The notes: generated by a model not told the origin, from the sequence alone. 64,000 nt of DNA from Patescibacteria group bacterium (GCA_004322365.1 SCTS01000007.1:1-64000), one strand, 5' to 3'. Shown: positions 1-7,713, numbered from the stretch's first letter. Made by a program: numbers and translations.

Positions 1-954
1 GATTTCAACAAACCCTGCCCAATCGCGGACATTCTTTAACTGCAAGTCATGCTTGAGTGATGGCACAACACAAATTGGAAAGTCTGCTGCAATACCGCCA
101 CCGAGTTGCAAAAATGCTATTGGAGCATTTTTGGACTCCTTCATGTACCAGTCGTACATAAGGTGGAAATAATCCAATCCTGATTTCATGACACTTGCCT
201 CGACACTCGTGTCCCCTTTCTTTTTGTGTGGACCATTGTAGGTGTAGCTTGCAAAAATGTTACCCATTGTTGAATCCTCAAACCCTGGCACTACAATCGG
301 AATATCTTTTTCGTACGCAGCGAGCGTCCAACAATCAGCAGGGTTTGCCTTTGCGTCAGGTTTGATTAACTTCTCCGCAAAGAGTCTGCGGAAGTATTCA
401 TGTGGGTAGTGGCTCTCCCCTTTTTTTGCAGCCTCATGCCACATCTTCAAAAGGTGCGGTTCCATAATGCGTACACTTTCATCTTCAGGGAGGAAAGTGT
501 CGGTAATGCGACGAAGTCCTGCGTCTCGAAGTTCTGCTTCTTGTGCAGGTGTGAGTTCGGTGTAGCGAGGAATGTTTGCGTAGTGCGAGTGTGCCACATA
601 GCGGTAGTAAGACTCTTCGTGGTTTGCTCCTGTTGCCGATACCAAGTGCACTTTGTTTTGACGAATCAATTCCGCAAGCATGATTCCTATCTGGAATGAG
701 CTGAGTGCTCCAGCGAGCGTCACTACCAGTTTTCCGCCGTTTGCGAGGTGGTCTTTGAGCCACAGCGCTGCCTCCATCGTCGCTCCCCCGTTGGTGTGAT
801 TGAGTGTTCGCTCTGCAAATGCGCTCACAGGTGTTTTACTCTTTTTGATGTTTGCCGAAAGAGTGCCTGAGGTGGCACGAGTGTCAGGCTCAATAAATTT
901 CTTGAGGGCTGGAGAGAGCTTGTCTATCTTCTTTTTTGATGAGTTTTTTTTCAT
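1..954 (-). CDS. Deoxyhypusine synthase-like (homospermidine/deoxyhypusine synthase family), C-terminus cut by window edge
   Basis: The 318 codons in the window begin at the ATG at 954 (MKKNSSKKKIDKLSPALKKF) and run off the window start. The conserved stretches TLNHTNGGATMEAALWL, LAGALSSFQIGIM, LVSATGANHEESYYRY, and IPIVVPGFEDSTMGNIF with LQLGGGIAADFPICVV are typical of the NAD-dependent deoxyhypusine synthase fold. Bacteria have no eIF5A, and several bacterial family members are known to make homospermidine from putrescine and spermidine, so that role is more likely here. The active-site lysine region lies beyond the window. The gene is divergent from aguB-aguA, which makes putrescine, and this supports a polyamine role. 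The exact product is uncertain. Confidence 0.8.
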   Translation of the reverse strand, partial: MKKNSSKKKIDKLSPALKKFIEPDTRATSGTLSANIKKSKTPVSAFAERTLNHTNGGATMEAALWLKDHLANGGKLVVTLAGALSSFQIGIMLAELIRQNKVHLVSATGANHEESYYRYVAHSHYANIPRYTELTPAQEAELRDAGLRRITDTFLPEDESVRIMEPHLLKMWHEAAKKGESHYPHEYFRRLFAEKLIKPDAKANPADCWTLAAYEKDIPIVVPGFEDSTMGNIFASYTYNGPHKKKGDTSVEASVMKSGLDYFHLMYDWYMKESKNAPIAFLQLGGGIAADFPICVVPSLKHDLQLKNVRDWAGFVEI

Positions 955-970
955 AGTTGAAATCGTGCTA

Positions 971-998
971 ATGGTATCTCACATGAGAGGTGTGTCAA
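971..998 (-). promoter_or_regulatory. Promoter of the deoxyhypusine synthase-like gene
   Basis: On the minus strand TTGACA (998-993), a 16-bp spacer and TACCAT (976-971) form a good sigma-70 type promoter. The expected start point near 964 leaves a 5' UTR of about 10 nt before the ATG at 954, without a Shine-Dalgarno sequence. Confidence 0.6.
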
Positions 999-1073
999 TT
1001 GTGCCTCGAAGGAGCCAGCCCCAAAACAGTGGACATCAGAACTCTAAAATATATAATTAAATCCTAGACAAAA

Positions 1074-1934
1074 ATGAAAAAGAACTCCCTCGTTACTATT
1101 GGAGCAGTGCAGAGCAAGGTCTCTGCCGATATGCACAAAAACCTTGCTCATACGCTTACGCTCGTGCGGACTGCTGCAAAAAAGGGAGCAAAAATAATCT
1201 CTCTCCAAGAGCTCTACCGAACCGAATACTTCCCTCAGTACAAGAAAAACAGCTTCGATAAGTACTCAGAAACCATTCCGGGTGAATCTACAAAGGCATT
1301 CAGCATGCTCGCGAAAGAGCTTGGTGTTGTTATCATCGTTCCCCTATTTGAGAAAACAAAAGACGGCCACTATTATAACTCAGCTGTGGTGATTGATCAC
1401 ACGGGTAAAATCTTGCCTACCTACCGCAAAATCCATATTCCACAAGATGCACTCTTCTATGAGAAGAATTATTTCAAACAAAGCACTGACGGCTACAAAA
1501 TCTACAAAACAAAGTTTGGTACCTTTGCCGTTCTCATTTGCTACGACCAGTGGTTCCCTGAGGCGGCACGCATGGCAACTTTGGCAGGCGCCGACATCAT
1601 CTTCTACCCTACTGCTATCGGCAATGTCGTCGGCTACAAGTCCCCTGACGGCGACTGGCATGACGCATGGGAAACAATAATGCGTGGACACGCCATCGCA
1701 AACGGCGTGCATGTCGTTGCGATAAACCGTACTGGCAAAGAAGACAAATTAAATTTCTGGGGGCAATCATTTGCGTGCGACTCATTCGGAAAAGTATTGA
1801 AGCGTGCAAGTGCCACCAAAGAAGAGGTACTCGTTGCAACGCTCGACCTCAGCCATAACAAACGCATTCGTGACGGATGGGGGTTTTTCCGCAATCGCCG
1901 TCCCGACACCTACCAGTTCAATCCTGCAAAATAA
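1074..1934 (+). CDS. aguB: N-carbamoylputrescine amidase (nitrilase superfamily)
   Basis: The 286-residue product has the usual family length. It shows the nitrilase catalytic triad: Glu46 in SLQELYRTEYFPQ, Lys119 in TYRKIHIP, and Cys156 in LICYDQWFPEAAR. AguB hydrolyses N-carbamoylputrescine to putrescine, CO2 and ammonia in the cytosol, the second step of agmatine use. The stop codon is directly followed by the aguA ATG, so the two genes are translationally linked and together convert agmatine to putrescine. A TATAAT at 1052-1057 is the likely -10 box, giving a short 5' UTR of about 9 nt with no Shine-Dalgarno. Confidence is high from motifs and neighbour. Confidence 0.93.
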   Translation: MKKNSLVTIGAVQSKVSADMHKNLAHTLTLVRTAAKKGAKIISLQELYRTEYFPQYKKNSFDKYSETIPGESTKAFSMLAKELGVVIIVPLFEKTKDGHYYNSAVVIDHTGKILPTYRKIHIPQDALFYEKNYFKQSTDGYKIYKTKFGTFAVLICYDQWFPEAARMATLAGADIIFYPTAIGNVVGYKSPDGDWHDAWETIMRGHAIANGVHVVAINRTGKEDKLNFWGQSFACDSFGKVLKRASATKEEVLVATLDLSHNKRIRDGWGFFRNRRPDTYQFNPAK

Positions 1935-2978
1935 ATGGATACTTCAAAAAAGCCAGTTGAGTTAGGTTTCTCTATGCCTGCAGAGTGGGAAAAACACTCC
2001 GCTGTGTGGCTCTCATGGCCTCACGACACCACCTCATTTCCCCACCTCAAAGAAGCAGAAGAATCTTTTGTTGAATTTATAAAAGAGATTTCCACTTCAG
2101 AGAAAGTTGAACTACAGGTTCTGAATGAGGTCATGCTCGACCATGTAACTGACCTACTGGAAGAAAAAGGTGTAGACATGGAAAGAGTTACATTCCATCC
2201 CGCTAACTACGCTGACATTTGGTTTAGAGACTATGGACCTATTTTTGTAACAAACCAAAAAACCAAAGAGCTCGCTATGGCGAAATGGACTTTCAATGCG
2301 TGGGGTAACAAATACAAAATACTCCTGAAAGATAACGAGATTCCCTACGCCATGAACGCTGGAATGAAATTGCCGATGTTCGAAGCAGGCATTGTTATGG
2401 AAGGAGGTTCTATTGAAGTGAATGGTAAAGGAACTCTGATGACTACCGAGCAATGCCTTTTAAATAAAAACAGAAACCCAAACCTAAGCCGTGAAGAAAT
2501 AGAAAAATACTTGAGCGATTACCTTGGTGTTCGCCACTTCATATGGCTCAAAGAAGGTATTGAGGGAGACGACACGGATGGACACATTGACGATATCGCT
2601 CGATTTGTAAACCCTACAACAGTCTTGTGTGCATACGATGAAGACACCGCAAGCCCTAATCATGCAATTCTAAAAGAAAACTTTGAGATTCTAGAAAATG
2701 CTACCGATCAAGATGGTACAAAACTAACCGTCATAAAACTTCCTATGCCAGGAAAAATCTCTGCCCACAAAACACCTCTACCAGCGAGCTATACAAATTT
2801 CTATATTGGAAATACAAAAGTACTCGTGCCTATATTCGGCACCGAGAACGACGCAAAAGCTCTTGAAATAATTCAATCAGTTTTTCCTGACAGAAAAGTA
2901 GTAGGCATTGATGCCACCTATCTTGTGTACGGTTTTGGTACCTTCCACTGCATGACCCAGCAACAGCCGGAGGTATAA
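1935..2978 (+). CDS. aguA: Agmatine deiminase
   Basis: The 347-residue protein belongs to the PPADI/agmatine deiminase family, which converts agmatine to N-carbamoylputrescine. The motifs WFRDYGPIF, MEGGSIEVNGKG, EGDDTDGHIDDIARF and the C-terminal FGTFHCMTQQQ are visible. Cys339 in HCMT is the expected nucleophile. The ATG follows the aguB stop with no gap and has no Shine-Dalgarno of its own, so translation is probably coupled. Arginine decarboxylase, which would supply agmatine, is not in this window. The gene ends 1 nt before the 3' end of a convergent tRNA-Leu. Confidence 0.95.
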   Translation: MDTSKKPVELGFSMPAEWEKHSAVWLSWPHDTTSFPHLKEAEESFVEFIKEISTSEKVELQVLNEVMLDHVTDLLEEKGVDMERVTFHPANYADIWFRDYGPIFVTNQKTKELAMAKWTFNAWGNKYKILLKDNEIPYAMNAGMKLPMFEAGIVMEGGSIEVNGKGTLMTTEQCLLNKNRNPNLSREEIEKYLSDYLGVRHFIWLKEGIEGDDTDGHIDDIARFVNPTTVLCAYDEDTASPNHAILKENFEILENATDQDGTKLTVIKLPMPGKISAHKTPLPASYTNFYIGNTKVLVPIFGTENDAKALEIIQSVFPDRKVVGIDATYLVYGFGTFHCMTQQQPEV

Positions 2979-2979
2979 G

Positions 2980-3061
2980 TGGGTGTGAGAGGATTCGAAC
3001 CTCCAAGGATTGCTCCATACGCTTCTGAGGCGTACGCGTATTCCAGTTCCGCCACACACCC
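2980..3061 (-). tRNA. tRNA-Leu (anticodon CAG)
   Basis: The 82-nt minus-strand gene starts GGGTGTGTGGCGGAA and ends CACACCC plus discriminator A. The acceptor stem GGGTGTG/CACACCC is perfect. The anticodon loop CTCAGAA gives CAG. A long variable arm marks it as class II (Leu). The T-arm GGTTCGAATCC is canonical. CCA is not encoded. The gene nearly abuts the aguA stop. Confidence 0.95.
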
Positions 3062-3225
3062 TTGAAGGGAGACTATATCAAATTGGGAAAATTTTTGTTG
3101 GTGAGTATATAGGATTCGGTCACGAGTCACTAAGCAGTTTGCTCCATGAGCTCGCAAACCACTAAGTGCTCTCGACCCCGGCTCGACGTTCGCTCGCTTC
3201 GCTCACGGCTTTGCCGTCTCCGCCT

Positions 3226-3310
3226 TTCGAATCCTAGAGCGCGCTACAAACAAAATCACCCAGCATTCCATGCTGGGTTTAGTTGTTTTGTGCGCGCTCT
3301 AGGATTCGAA
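3226..3310. repeat. Inverted repeat made from the 3' part of tRNA-Ile
   Basis: The 19 bases TTCGAATCCTAGAGCGCGC at 3226-3244 are an exact inverted copy of the T-loop, T-stem and acceptor end of tRNA-Ile (3292-3310). Similarity continues inwards into the A/C-rich stretches next to the central hairpin. The copy lies only 47 bp from the real tRNA end. It could be a remnant of an inversion or integration at the tRNA gene, or a larger cruciform. Confidence 0.75.
3248..3278 (-). terminator. Intrinsic terminator after tRNA-Ile
   Basis: On the minus strand an ACCCAGCAT/ATGCTGGGT hairpin with a 3-nt loop is followed by GATTTTGTTTG. It lies just downstream of the tRNA-Ile 3' end. The U-tract is interrupted, so the strength is uncertain. 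Confidence 0.55.
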
Positions 3311-3363
3311 CCTAGGACCCTCCGAGTATCAGTCGAATGCTCTACCAACTGAGCTAAGCGCGC
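3291..3363 (-). tRNA. tRNA-Ile (anticodon GAT)
   Basis: The 73-nt gene reads GCGCGCTTAGCTCAG at its 5' end and closes with AGCGCGC plus discriminator A. The anticodon loop CTGATAC gives GAT. The D-arm (AGCTCAGTTGGTAGAGC) and T-arm (CTAGGTTCGAATCCTAG) are canonical. CCA is not encoded. It stands alone rather than in the usual 16S-23S spacer, in keeping with the split rRNA genes. Confidence 0.96.
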
Positions 3364-3439
3364 ATTTACTGTTGAGCCAATTGCCCGCGAGTATCGGAAA
3401 TACTAACAAAAATCAGCTTTTAAAACAATGATTGGCGAA

Positions 3440-3467
3440 TTGACAATCATTTTGTGCTTGCTATCGT
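3440..3467 (+). promoter_or_regulatory. Promoter of the Tyr-attenuated phenylalanine hydroxylase unit
   Basis: TTGACA (3440-3445), a 16-bp spacer and an extended -10 TGC-TATCGT (3459-3467) are present. The expected start point is 3-4 nt before the leader-peptide ATG at 3477, so the mRNA is essentially leaderless. The 16-bp spacer and the short distance to the ATG match the Ile and Arg leader promoters elsewhere in the window. Confidence 0.8.
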
Positions 3468-3476
3468 CATAAGGCA

Positions 3477-3545
3477 ATGAGTTTTACTTCGCACAGCGCA
3501 ACTTCCTACTATTACCGCCAAACAGGCGGGTTAGCTTCCTATTGA
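3477..3545 (+). CDS. Tyrosine leader peptide (22 aa) of the phenylalanine hydroxylase attenuator
   Basis: A 22-codon ORF begins MSFTSHSATS, continues with three tandem Tyr codons (TAC TAT TAC, 3507-3515) and then RQTGGLAS, and ends with a fourth Tyr codon before TGA. The control codons directly precede the first arm of a pause hairpin (CCGCC, 3515-3519), the position expected of attenuator control codons. A ribosome that reaches the stop codon covers the antiterminator arm. The peptide is expected to act only through its translation. It follows the promoter by 9 nt and has at best a weak AAGG upstream. Confidence 0.85.
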   Translation: MSFTSHSATSYYYRQTGGLASY

Positions 3546-3600
3546 TTAGGAAACATTTGAATTCTATTCAAACCCGCCTCACAAAGGCGGGTTTTTATTT
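3515..3600 (+). terminator. Tyrosine attenuator: pause hairpin, antiterminator, terminator
   Basis: Four arms are present. Arm 1 is CCGCC (3515-3519), arm 2 is AGGCGGGTT (3524-3532), arm 3 is AACCCGCCT (3570-3578), and arm 4 is AGGCGGGTT (3585-3593) followed by TTTATTTTT. 1:2 is the pause hairpin, 2:3 a 9-bp perfect antiterminator (two small nested hairpins close the distance), and 3:4 a 9-bp intrinsic terminator. Stalling at the Tyr codons would mask arm 1 and favour 2:3, allowing transcription into the hydroxylase gene at 3616. Confidence 0.85.
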
Positions 3601-3615
3601 TTCTAACTAACACAT

Positions 3616-4440
3616 ATGAAACCAACAAAAAAAGACATTACTCTCCTTTCGCTCGACCACCCCGGTGCTAATGACCCCACCTACAGAAAAAGAAGAAAAT
3701 TCATAGCGGATAAAGCAGATGCATTTCTTGAGAATCCAACAGTATTCCCTCGTATTCGCTACAACAAAAAAGAAAAAGAAACATGGCATACGGTACTGAA
3801 GAACTTGGTTCCCCTTCACGCACGCTACGCTTCATCCACGTACCTTGATGCACAAAAGAAACTCAAGCTTACAAAACACGAGATACCACAGCTTGATGAA
3901 TTAAGTGAGCGCCTCCGGAAACTAAATAACTTCCAAGTAGAACCTATTGGAGGCTTGGTTGATGTGCGTTGGTTTTTGGGAAGCTTGGGTCGTCGCACCA
4001 TGATTTCAACGCAGTACCTCAGACACCACTCTCGCCCCGACTACACACCAGAGCCTGACATGATTCATGAGGTCGTGGGACACGTGCCTATGTTTGTAAA
4101 TCCAGAGTTTGCCCACTTCTCAGAGCGACTAGGTAAAGCTGCACTGAAAGCCTCTAAGCGACAACTACGTAAGATTGAAACCCTCTACTGGTTCACCATT
4201 GAGTTCGGACTCATCAAAGAGCGCGGGGACCTGAAAGCATTCGGGGCGGGCTTACTCTCTTCCTTTGGAGAGCTACCGCATGCATTCTCAAAGAATGTGA
4301 CACGAAAGCCTTTCAACATTGAGGGAATAATAAAAACTCCGTACATCTACACAGAGATGCAAAAAACACTCTTTGTCATTCCTTCATTCTCTGTACTCCA
4401 AAAAGAAACAGAAAAATTCCTCCGTCACGAAGGCCTGTAA
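3616..4440 (+). CDS. phhA: Phenylalanine-4-hydroxylase (pterin-dependent aromatic amino acid hydroxylase)
   Basis: The 274-residue protein contains the iron-binding signature of pterin-dependent aromatic amino acid hydroxylases. His151 and His156 lie in EPDMIHEVVGHVPMFVNPEFA, and Glu196 lies in YWFTIEFGLI. The length fits bacterial single-domain enzymes with no regulatory domain. The reaction is Phe + O2 + tetrahydropterin to Tyr. It is expressed behind an attenuator with Tyr codons, which is the logical signal for an enzyme that makes Tyr. The ATG lies 16 nt after the attenuator T-tract and has no Shine-Dalgarno. No pterin biosynthesis or recycling gene other than folA is in the window. Tryptophan hydroxylation cannot be excluded from sequence alone. 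Confidence 0.9.
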   Translation: MKPTKKDITLLSLDHPGANDPTYRKRRKFIADKADAFLENPTVFPRIRYNKKEKETWHTVLKNLVPLHARYASSTYLDAQKKLKLTKHEIPQLDELSERLRKLNNFQVEPIGGLVDVRWFLGSLGRRTMISTQYLRHHSRPDYTPEPDMIHEVVGHVPMFVNPEFAHFSERLGKAALKASKRQLRKIETLYWFTIEFGLIKERGDLKAFGAGLLSSFGELPHAFSKNVTRKPFNIEGIIKTPYIYTEMQKTLFVIPSFSVLQKETEKFLRHEGL

Positions 4441-4458
4441 GTTAGACATGGTCTAAGC

Positions 4459-4490
4459 AATAAGAAAACGCCGCCCTTTTCAGGTGCAGC
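4459..4490 (-). terminator. Terminator of the 16S transcription unit
   Basis: On the minus strand a GCTGC..GCGGC hairpin with inner CCT/AGG pairs is followed by GTTTTCTTATT. It lies about 170 nt after the mature 16S 3' end and is convergent with the hydroxylase gene, so 16S is a separate transcription unit that does not continue into 23S. Confidence 0.65.
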
Positions 4491-4661
4491 TTTCTCAAAC
4501 CAAAGTAACTAATCAAGTTCCTCTCTTTCTTCTGTTCCGCATATCCCCGTTTCGACAATCGGGGTGCCGGATACCATTTAGAGTTGTGTATCAATACTCT
4601 GTACCTGACAATCGACCGGATTAATTTTGAACAGAATAAATTCTGAGCAAAACATTTTCCG

Positions 4662-6122
4662 CATGGAATTGTTCCACGACCAGCTTCCGCTAGCCGTGCC
4701 TTGTTACAACTTACTCCCTGTTACCGAGCTTACCGTAGACCGTGATAAACACGGGCGTCGGGTCCTCCCGGCTCCCTTGAGTTGATGGGCGGTGAGTACA
4801 AAATTCGAGAACGTATTCACCGTAGTATAGCTGACCTACGATTACTAGCGATTCCAGCTTCAAGAGGTCGAGTTGCAGACCTCTATCCGTACTGAGGACG
4901 CGTTTTGGGATTTGCTCCACCTTACGGTATTGCTTCCTTTTGTCGCGCCCATTGTATCACGTGTGCAGCCCAGGGCATCAGAGGGACATGCTGATCTGGC
5001 GTCATCCCCTCCTTCCTCTCCCGTGAGGGAGCAGTCTCGTCTGACATATAAAACAGACAACGGGGGTTGCGTTCGTTTCCCCACTTAAGGGAACAGCTCA
5101 AGCCACGAACTGACGACGACCATGCATCACCTGCCATACACCCTCGAAGGCTCCCAATGTTTCTACTGGGATGCAGTATGGTTTCAAGCCCTGGTAAGGT
5201 TCTTCGTTTACCGACGAATTAAGCCACATGATCCACCGCTTGTGCGAATTCCCGTCTATTCCTTTGAGTTTTAGTCTTGCGACCGTACTACCCAGGCGGT
5301 TCCCTTAACGCGTTAGCTACGCCACGAAGAGGGTCGATACTCCTCATAGCTAGGGAACATGGTTTAGGGCGTGGACTACAAGGGTATCTAATCCTTTTCG
5401 CTACCCACGCTTTCGTGCCTCAGTGTCAGGAATGTCCTAGTATGCTGCCTTCGCATTCGGTGTTCCCCATGATATCAACGGATTTCACCCCTACACCATG
5501 AGTTCCACATACCTCTTACATCCTCTAGCGTTACCGTTTCCCCTCGAGCCTCGGAGTTGAGCTCCGAGGATTTAAAAGAGGACTAATAACGCCACCTACG
5601 CACCCTTTACGCCCAGTAATTCCGGATAATGCTTGGGGCCTCTGTATTACCGCTCCTGCTGGCACAGAGTTAGGAGCCCCTTATTCATGAGGTACTGTCA
5701 AAACTTCATCCCTCATAAAAGGTGTTTACGTCCCGAAGGACTTCATCCACCACGCGGCGTCGCTCCGTCAGACTTTCGTCCATTGCGGAAGATTCTCGAC
5801 TGCGGCCTCCCGTAGGAGTAAGGACCGTATCTCAGTTCCATCGGTGGGGGTCAGCCTCTCAGCTCCCCTAAACGTCATAGCCTTGGTGAGCCATTACCTC
5901 ACCAACTAGCTGATATTACGCAGGCTCCTCCTAGAGCGAATTGCTCCTTTACACCTTAGTGACTATCGAGAATTGCGCCATCTTTCGATGGAATATGCTC
6001 GACTCTAGGGTAGATTCCTACGTGTTACTACCTCGTCTGCCGTGGGTCTAAACCCACTCGACTTGCATGCCTTATCCACGCCGCCAGCATTCATCCTGAG
6101 CTAGGATCAAACTCTAATTTAA
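4662..6122 (-). rRNA. rrs: 16S ribosomal RNA
   Basis: The 5' end (AGAGTTTGATCCTAGCTCAG) and the 3' region (GTTGTAACAAGG, then helix 45 as CACGGCTAGC-GGAA-GCTGGTCGTG) are clear. About 1,461 nt, without an intron. The ends are placed by alignment to E. coli from memory. Flanking arms CGGAACAGAAGAAA (6162-6175) and TTTCTTCTGTTCCG (4526-4539) form the expected processing stem. The 3' tail after helix 45 reads GAACAAUUCCAUG, where E. coli has GAUCACCUCCUUA. The alignment needs no gap, so the CCUCC anti-Shine-Dalgarno is replaced by AUUCC. Confidence 0.97.
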
Positions 6123-6634
6123 GATCTCATGCCTCCAATTGAAGGGCACGAAATCAATACACGGAACAGAAGAAAAAGAAGAAAATCTTTTATCTTCGGA
6201 TCTTTTGATTTCTTGGCTCTTGATTACTACTTACTTTTTTGTGTTTTACGATCGGCTCCTATGCTAATCGCAAAACTTACTGGTCTTCGTACTTTTACGT
6301 ACGTATTCAATTTTCAAAGATCTCTGTGGGATTCGAGCTAAAGCTCTCACCTGACTGCATTCGCTCGGAAATGAAAAAGAATTTTCATTTCCCTCGCTCA
6401 CTAGTCAGAAAAAAAGCCGAAGCTTTTTCTTTACTCCGGCATACGGGTGAATCGTCTTTCGTTGAATCAGTTTGTTCCCATATGACAAATATAACCGCAT
6501 GCCACAGCAAGCGTTTGTCTATACTACTCCCCCGCCCTAAAGCCGTCAAGCTGGGCTTTTGAAGCCAGCTTTCAGGTTTCAGGTGCCAGGTTTTAGCTTT
6601 AAATTAAAGGCGAAAACCCTTTAAATCTAATGGA
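6123..6634 (-). other. 16S leader region (no protein gene seen)
   Basis: About 510 bp between the Nudix gene and 16S. On the minus strand TATATT (6493-6488) is a possible -10 box for 16S; no convincing -35 was found. Downstream in the leader is a terminator-like hairpin, AGAAAAAGC-TTCG-GCTTTTTTTCT (6430-6407), then a long GGAAATGAAAA/TTTTCATTTCC hairpin (around 6369-6392). The half of the processing stem at 6162-6175 pairs with the 3' flank of 16S. A micro-repeat of the CAGGTTTCAGG type lies at 6569-6598. No supported ORF. Confidence 0.5.
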
Positions 6635-7612
6635 TTAGCGGCCTTCGCCATTCAAAGCCTTAAACATAGTAGCGAGTGGTACGGTCATTTTTTCACATTG
6701 ATAGGGGGCGAGGTCTTGCTGTACCCCGTCTTTATATACAGCAACAAATTCGTTAGTAAGGCGTAACTGTCTTTGCCCATTACCATCTACCCTCTCAGTA
6801 ACCTTTAAACATCCGTCAGCACCATTCAAAGACTTCCCGTTGTGAGTCTCGCCGTCAAAAATAGAAACTTCATTGAGTGCGTACTGACTCATATCAACTT
6901 CAACTATCTTCAAAAAATCTACTCCTGATGCTTTTGGATCAAACGCGAGTACTCCACTTTGAGTCGTTGCGGGGATGGAGCCATCTTCATATACCACCTC
7001 AACCTCTTCTTCTGTTGGTGCCTTAAAGAATGAAGCAGGAGTGTGAACTTTCCAATCTGTTTTCAAAACTTCAGGGAGATGCGCAAAATCTGGATCAGTG
7101 CGGATAGCATCTGACTCAGATACTGCATGTCCCGCTATTGCATCGAGCTCGGAAACATTAAAGACCGGCTGAATAACTCCATCTGCTGTGGCAATAATAA
7201 ATTCTTCAATACCCTCTCGAGCAGCTGTCTTCCATGGTGCCGACGGGACATCGTCAGGCGATGGCATACCCGAACCAAGCGTCCAATGCTCTGGATACGA
7301 CGGAGCACCTGAATCACGCTGTCGTACTAGTGCAATAGAAACATCTTTGCATTTCAAAATAAGCAACAGACCTCCCGCCATCCATAATTTTCCTTCTGGT
7401 AAATGTTCAAATTCTTTTCTACCCGCTGAAGTAACTGCGGCTTCGGTCTTTGCGGGAACCGTCATACGATGACCTTTTTCTGTCTTTTCATAATCCAAAA
7501 CAACCATCGCGAAAGGCGCACCCTCTCTTCGAGCATGCTCCAGTGACTCCTTTGTGTACGGCAATAGAGCTGAACTACCAGCTTCCCTACCTTTATCTCC
7601 TTCTAATCCCAT
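6635..7612 (-). CDS. Nudix hydrolase-like protein
   Basis: In this 325-residue protein, residues about 75-150 resemble a Nudix domain: GGLLLILKCKDVSIALVRQRD, then a loop, then TAAREGIEEF, the REXXEE half of the Nudix box that binds catalytic metal. The first half of the box (GSGMPSPDDVPSAPW) lacks the usual Glu spacing, so substrate and even activity are uncertain. The C-terminal half (about residues 170-325) matches nothing I recognise. The start at 7612 is supported by an ideal promoter, with the -10 box 7 nt before the ATG. Confidence 0.7.
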   Translation of the reverse strand: MGLEGDKGREAGSSALLPYTKESLEHARREGAPFAMVVLDYEKTEKGHRMTVPAKTEAAVTSAGRKEFEHLPEGKLWMAGGLLLILKCKDVSIALVRQRDSGAPSYPEHWTLGSGMPSPDDVPSAPWKTAAREGIEEFIIATADGVIQPVFNVSELDAIAGHAVSESDAIRTDPDFAHLPEVLKTDWKVHTPASFFKAPTEEEVEVVYEDGSIPATTQSGVLAFDPKASGVDFLKIVEVDMSQYALNEVSIFDGETHNGKSLNGADGCLKVTERVDGNGQRQLRLTNEFVAVYKDGVQQDLAPYQCEKMTVPLATMFKALNGEGR

Positions 7613-7619
7613 TGGACAA

Positions 7620-7647
7620 ATTGTAGCATTTATTTATAGAAAGTCAA
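7620..7647 (-). promoter_or_regulatory. Leaderless promoter of the Nudix gene
   Basis: TTGACT (7647-7642), a 16-bp spacer and extended -10 TGC-TACAAT (7625-7620) lie exactly 7 nt before the ATG at 7612. The start point therefore falls on or next to the A of the ATG. This is the clearest example in the window of the leaderless promoter pattern. Confidence 0.8.
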
Positions 7648-7713
7648 TAACCGTACATCCTGCCATATCTAAATTACTATCCCCTATTCATCAGCATATG
7701 TATAATGGCAGGA

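Noticed and set aside
3181..3225. CTCGCTTCGCTCACGG-type repeats as a CRISPR or tRNA fragment
   Set aside because: Only short overlapping GC-rich units, no regular spacers and no tRNA fold.
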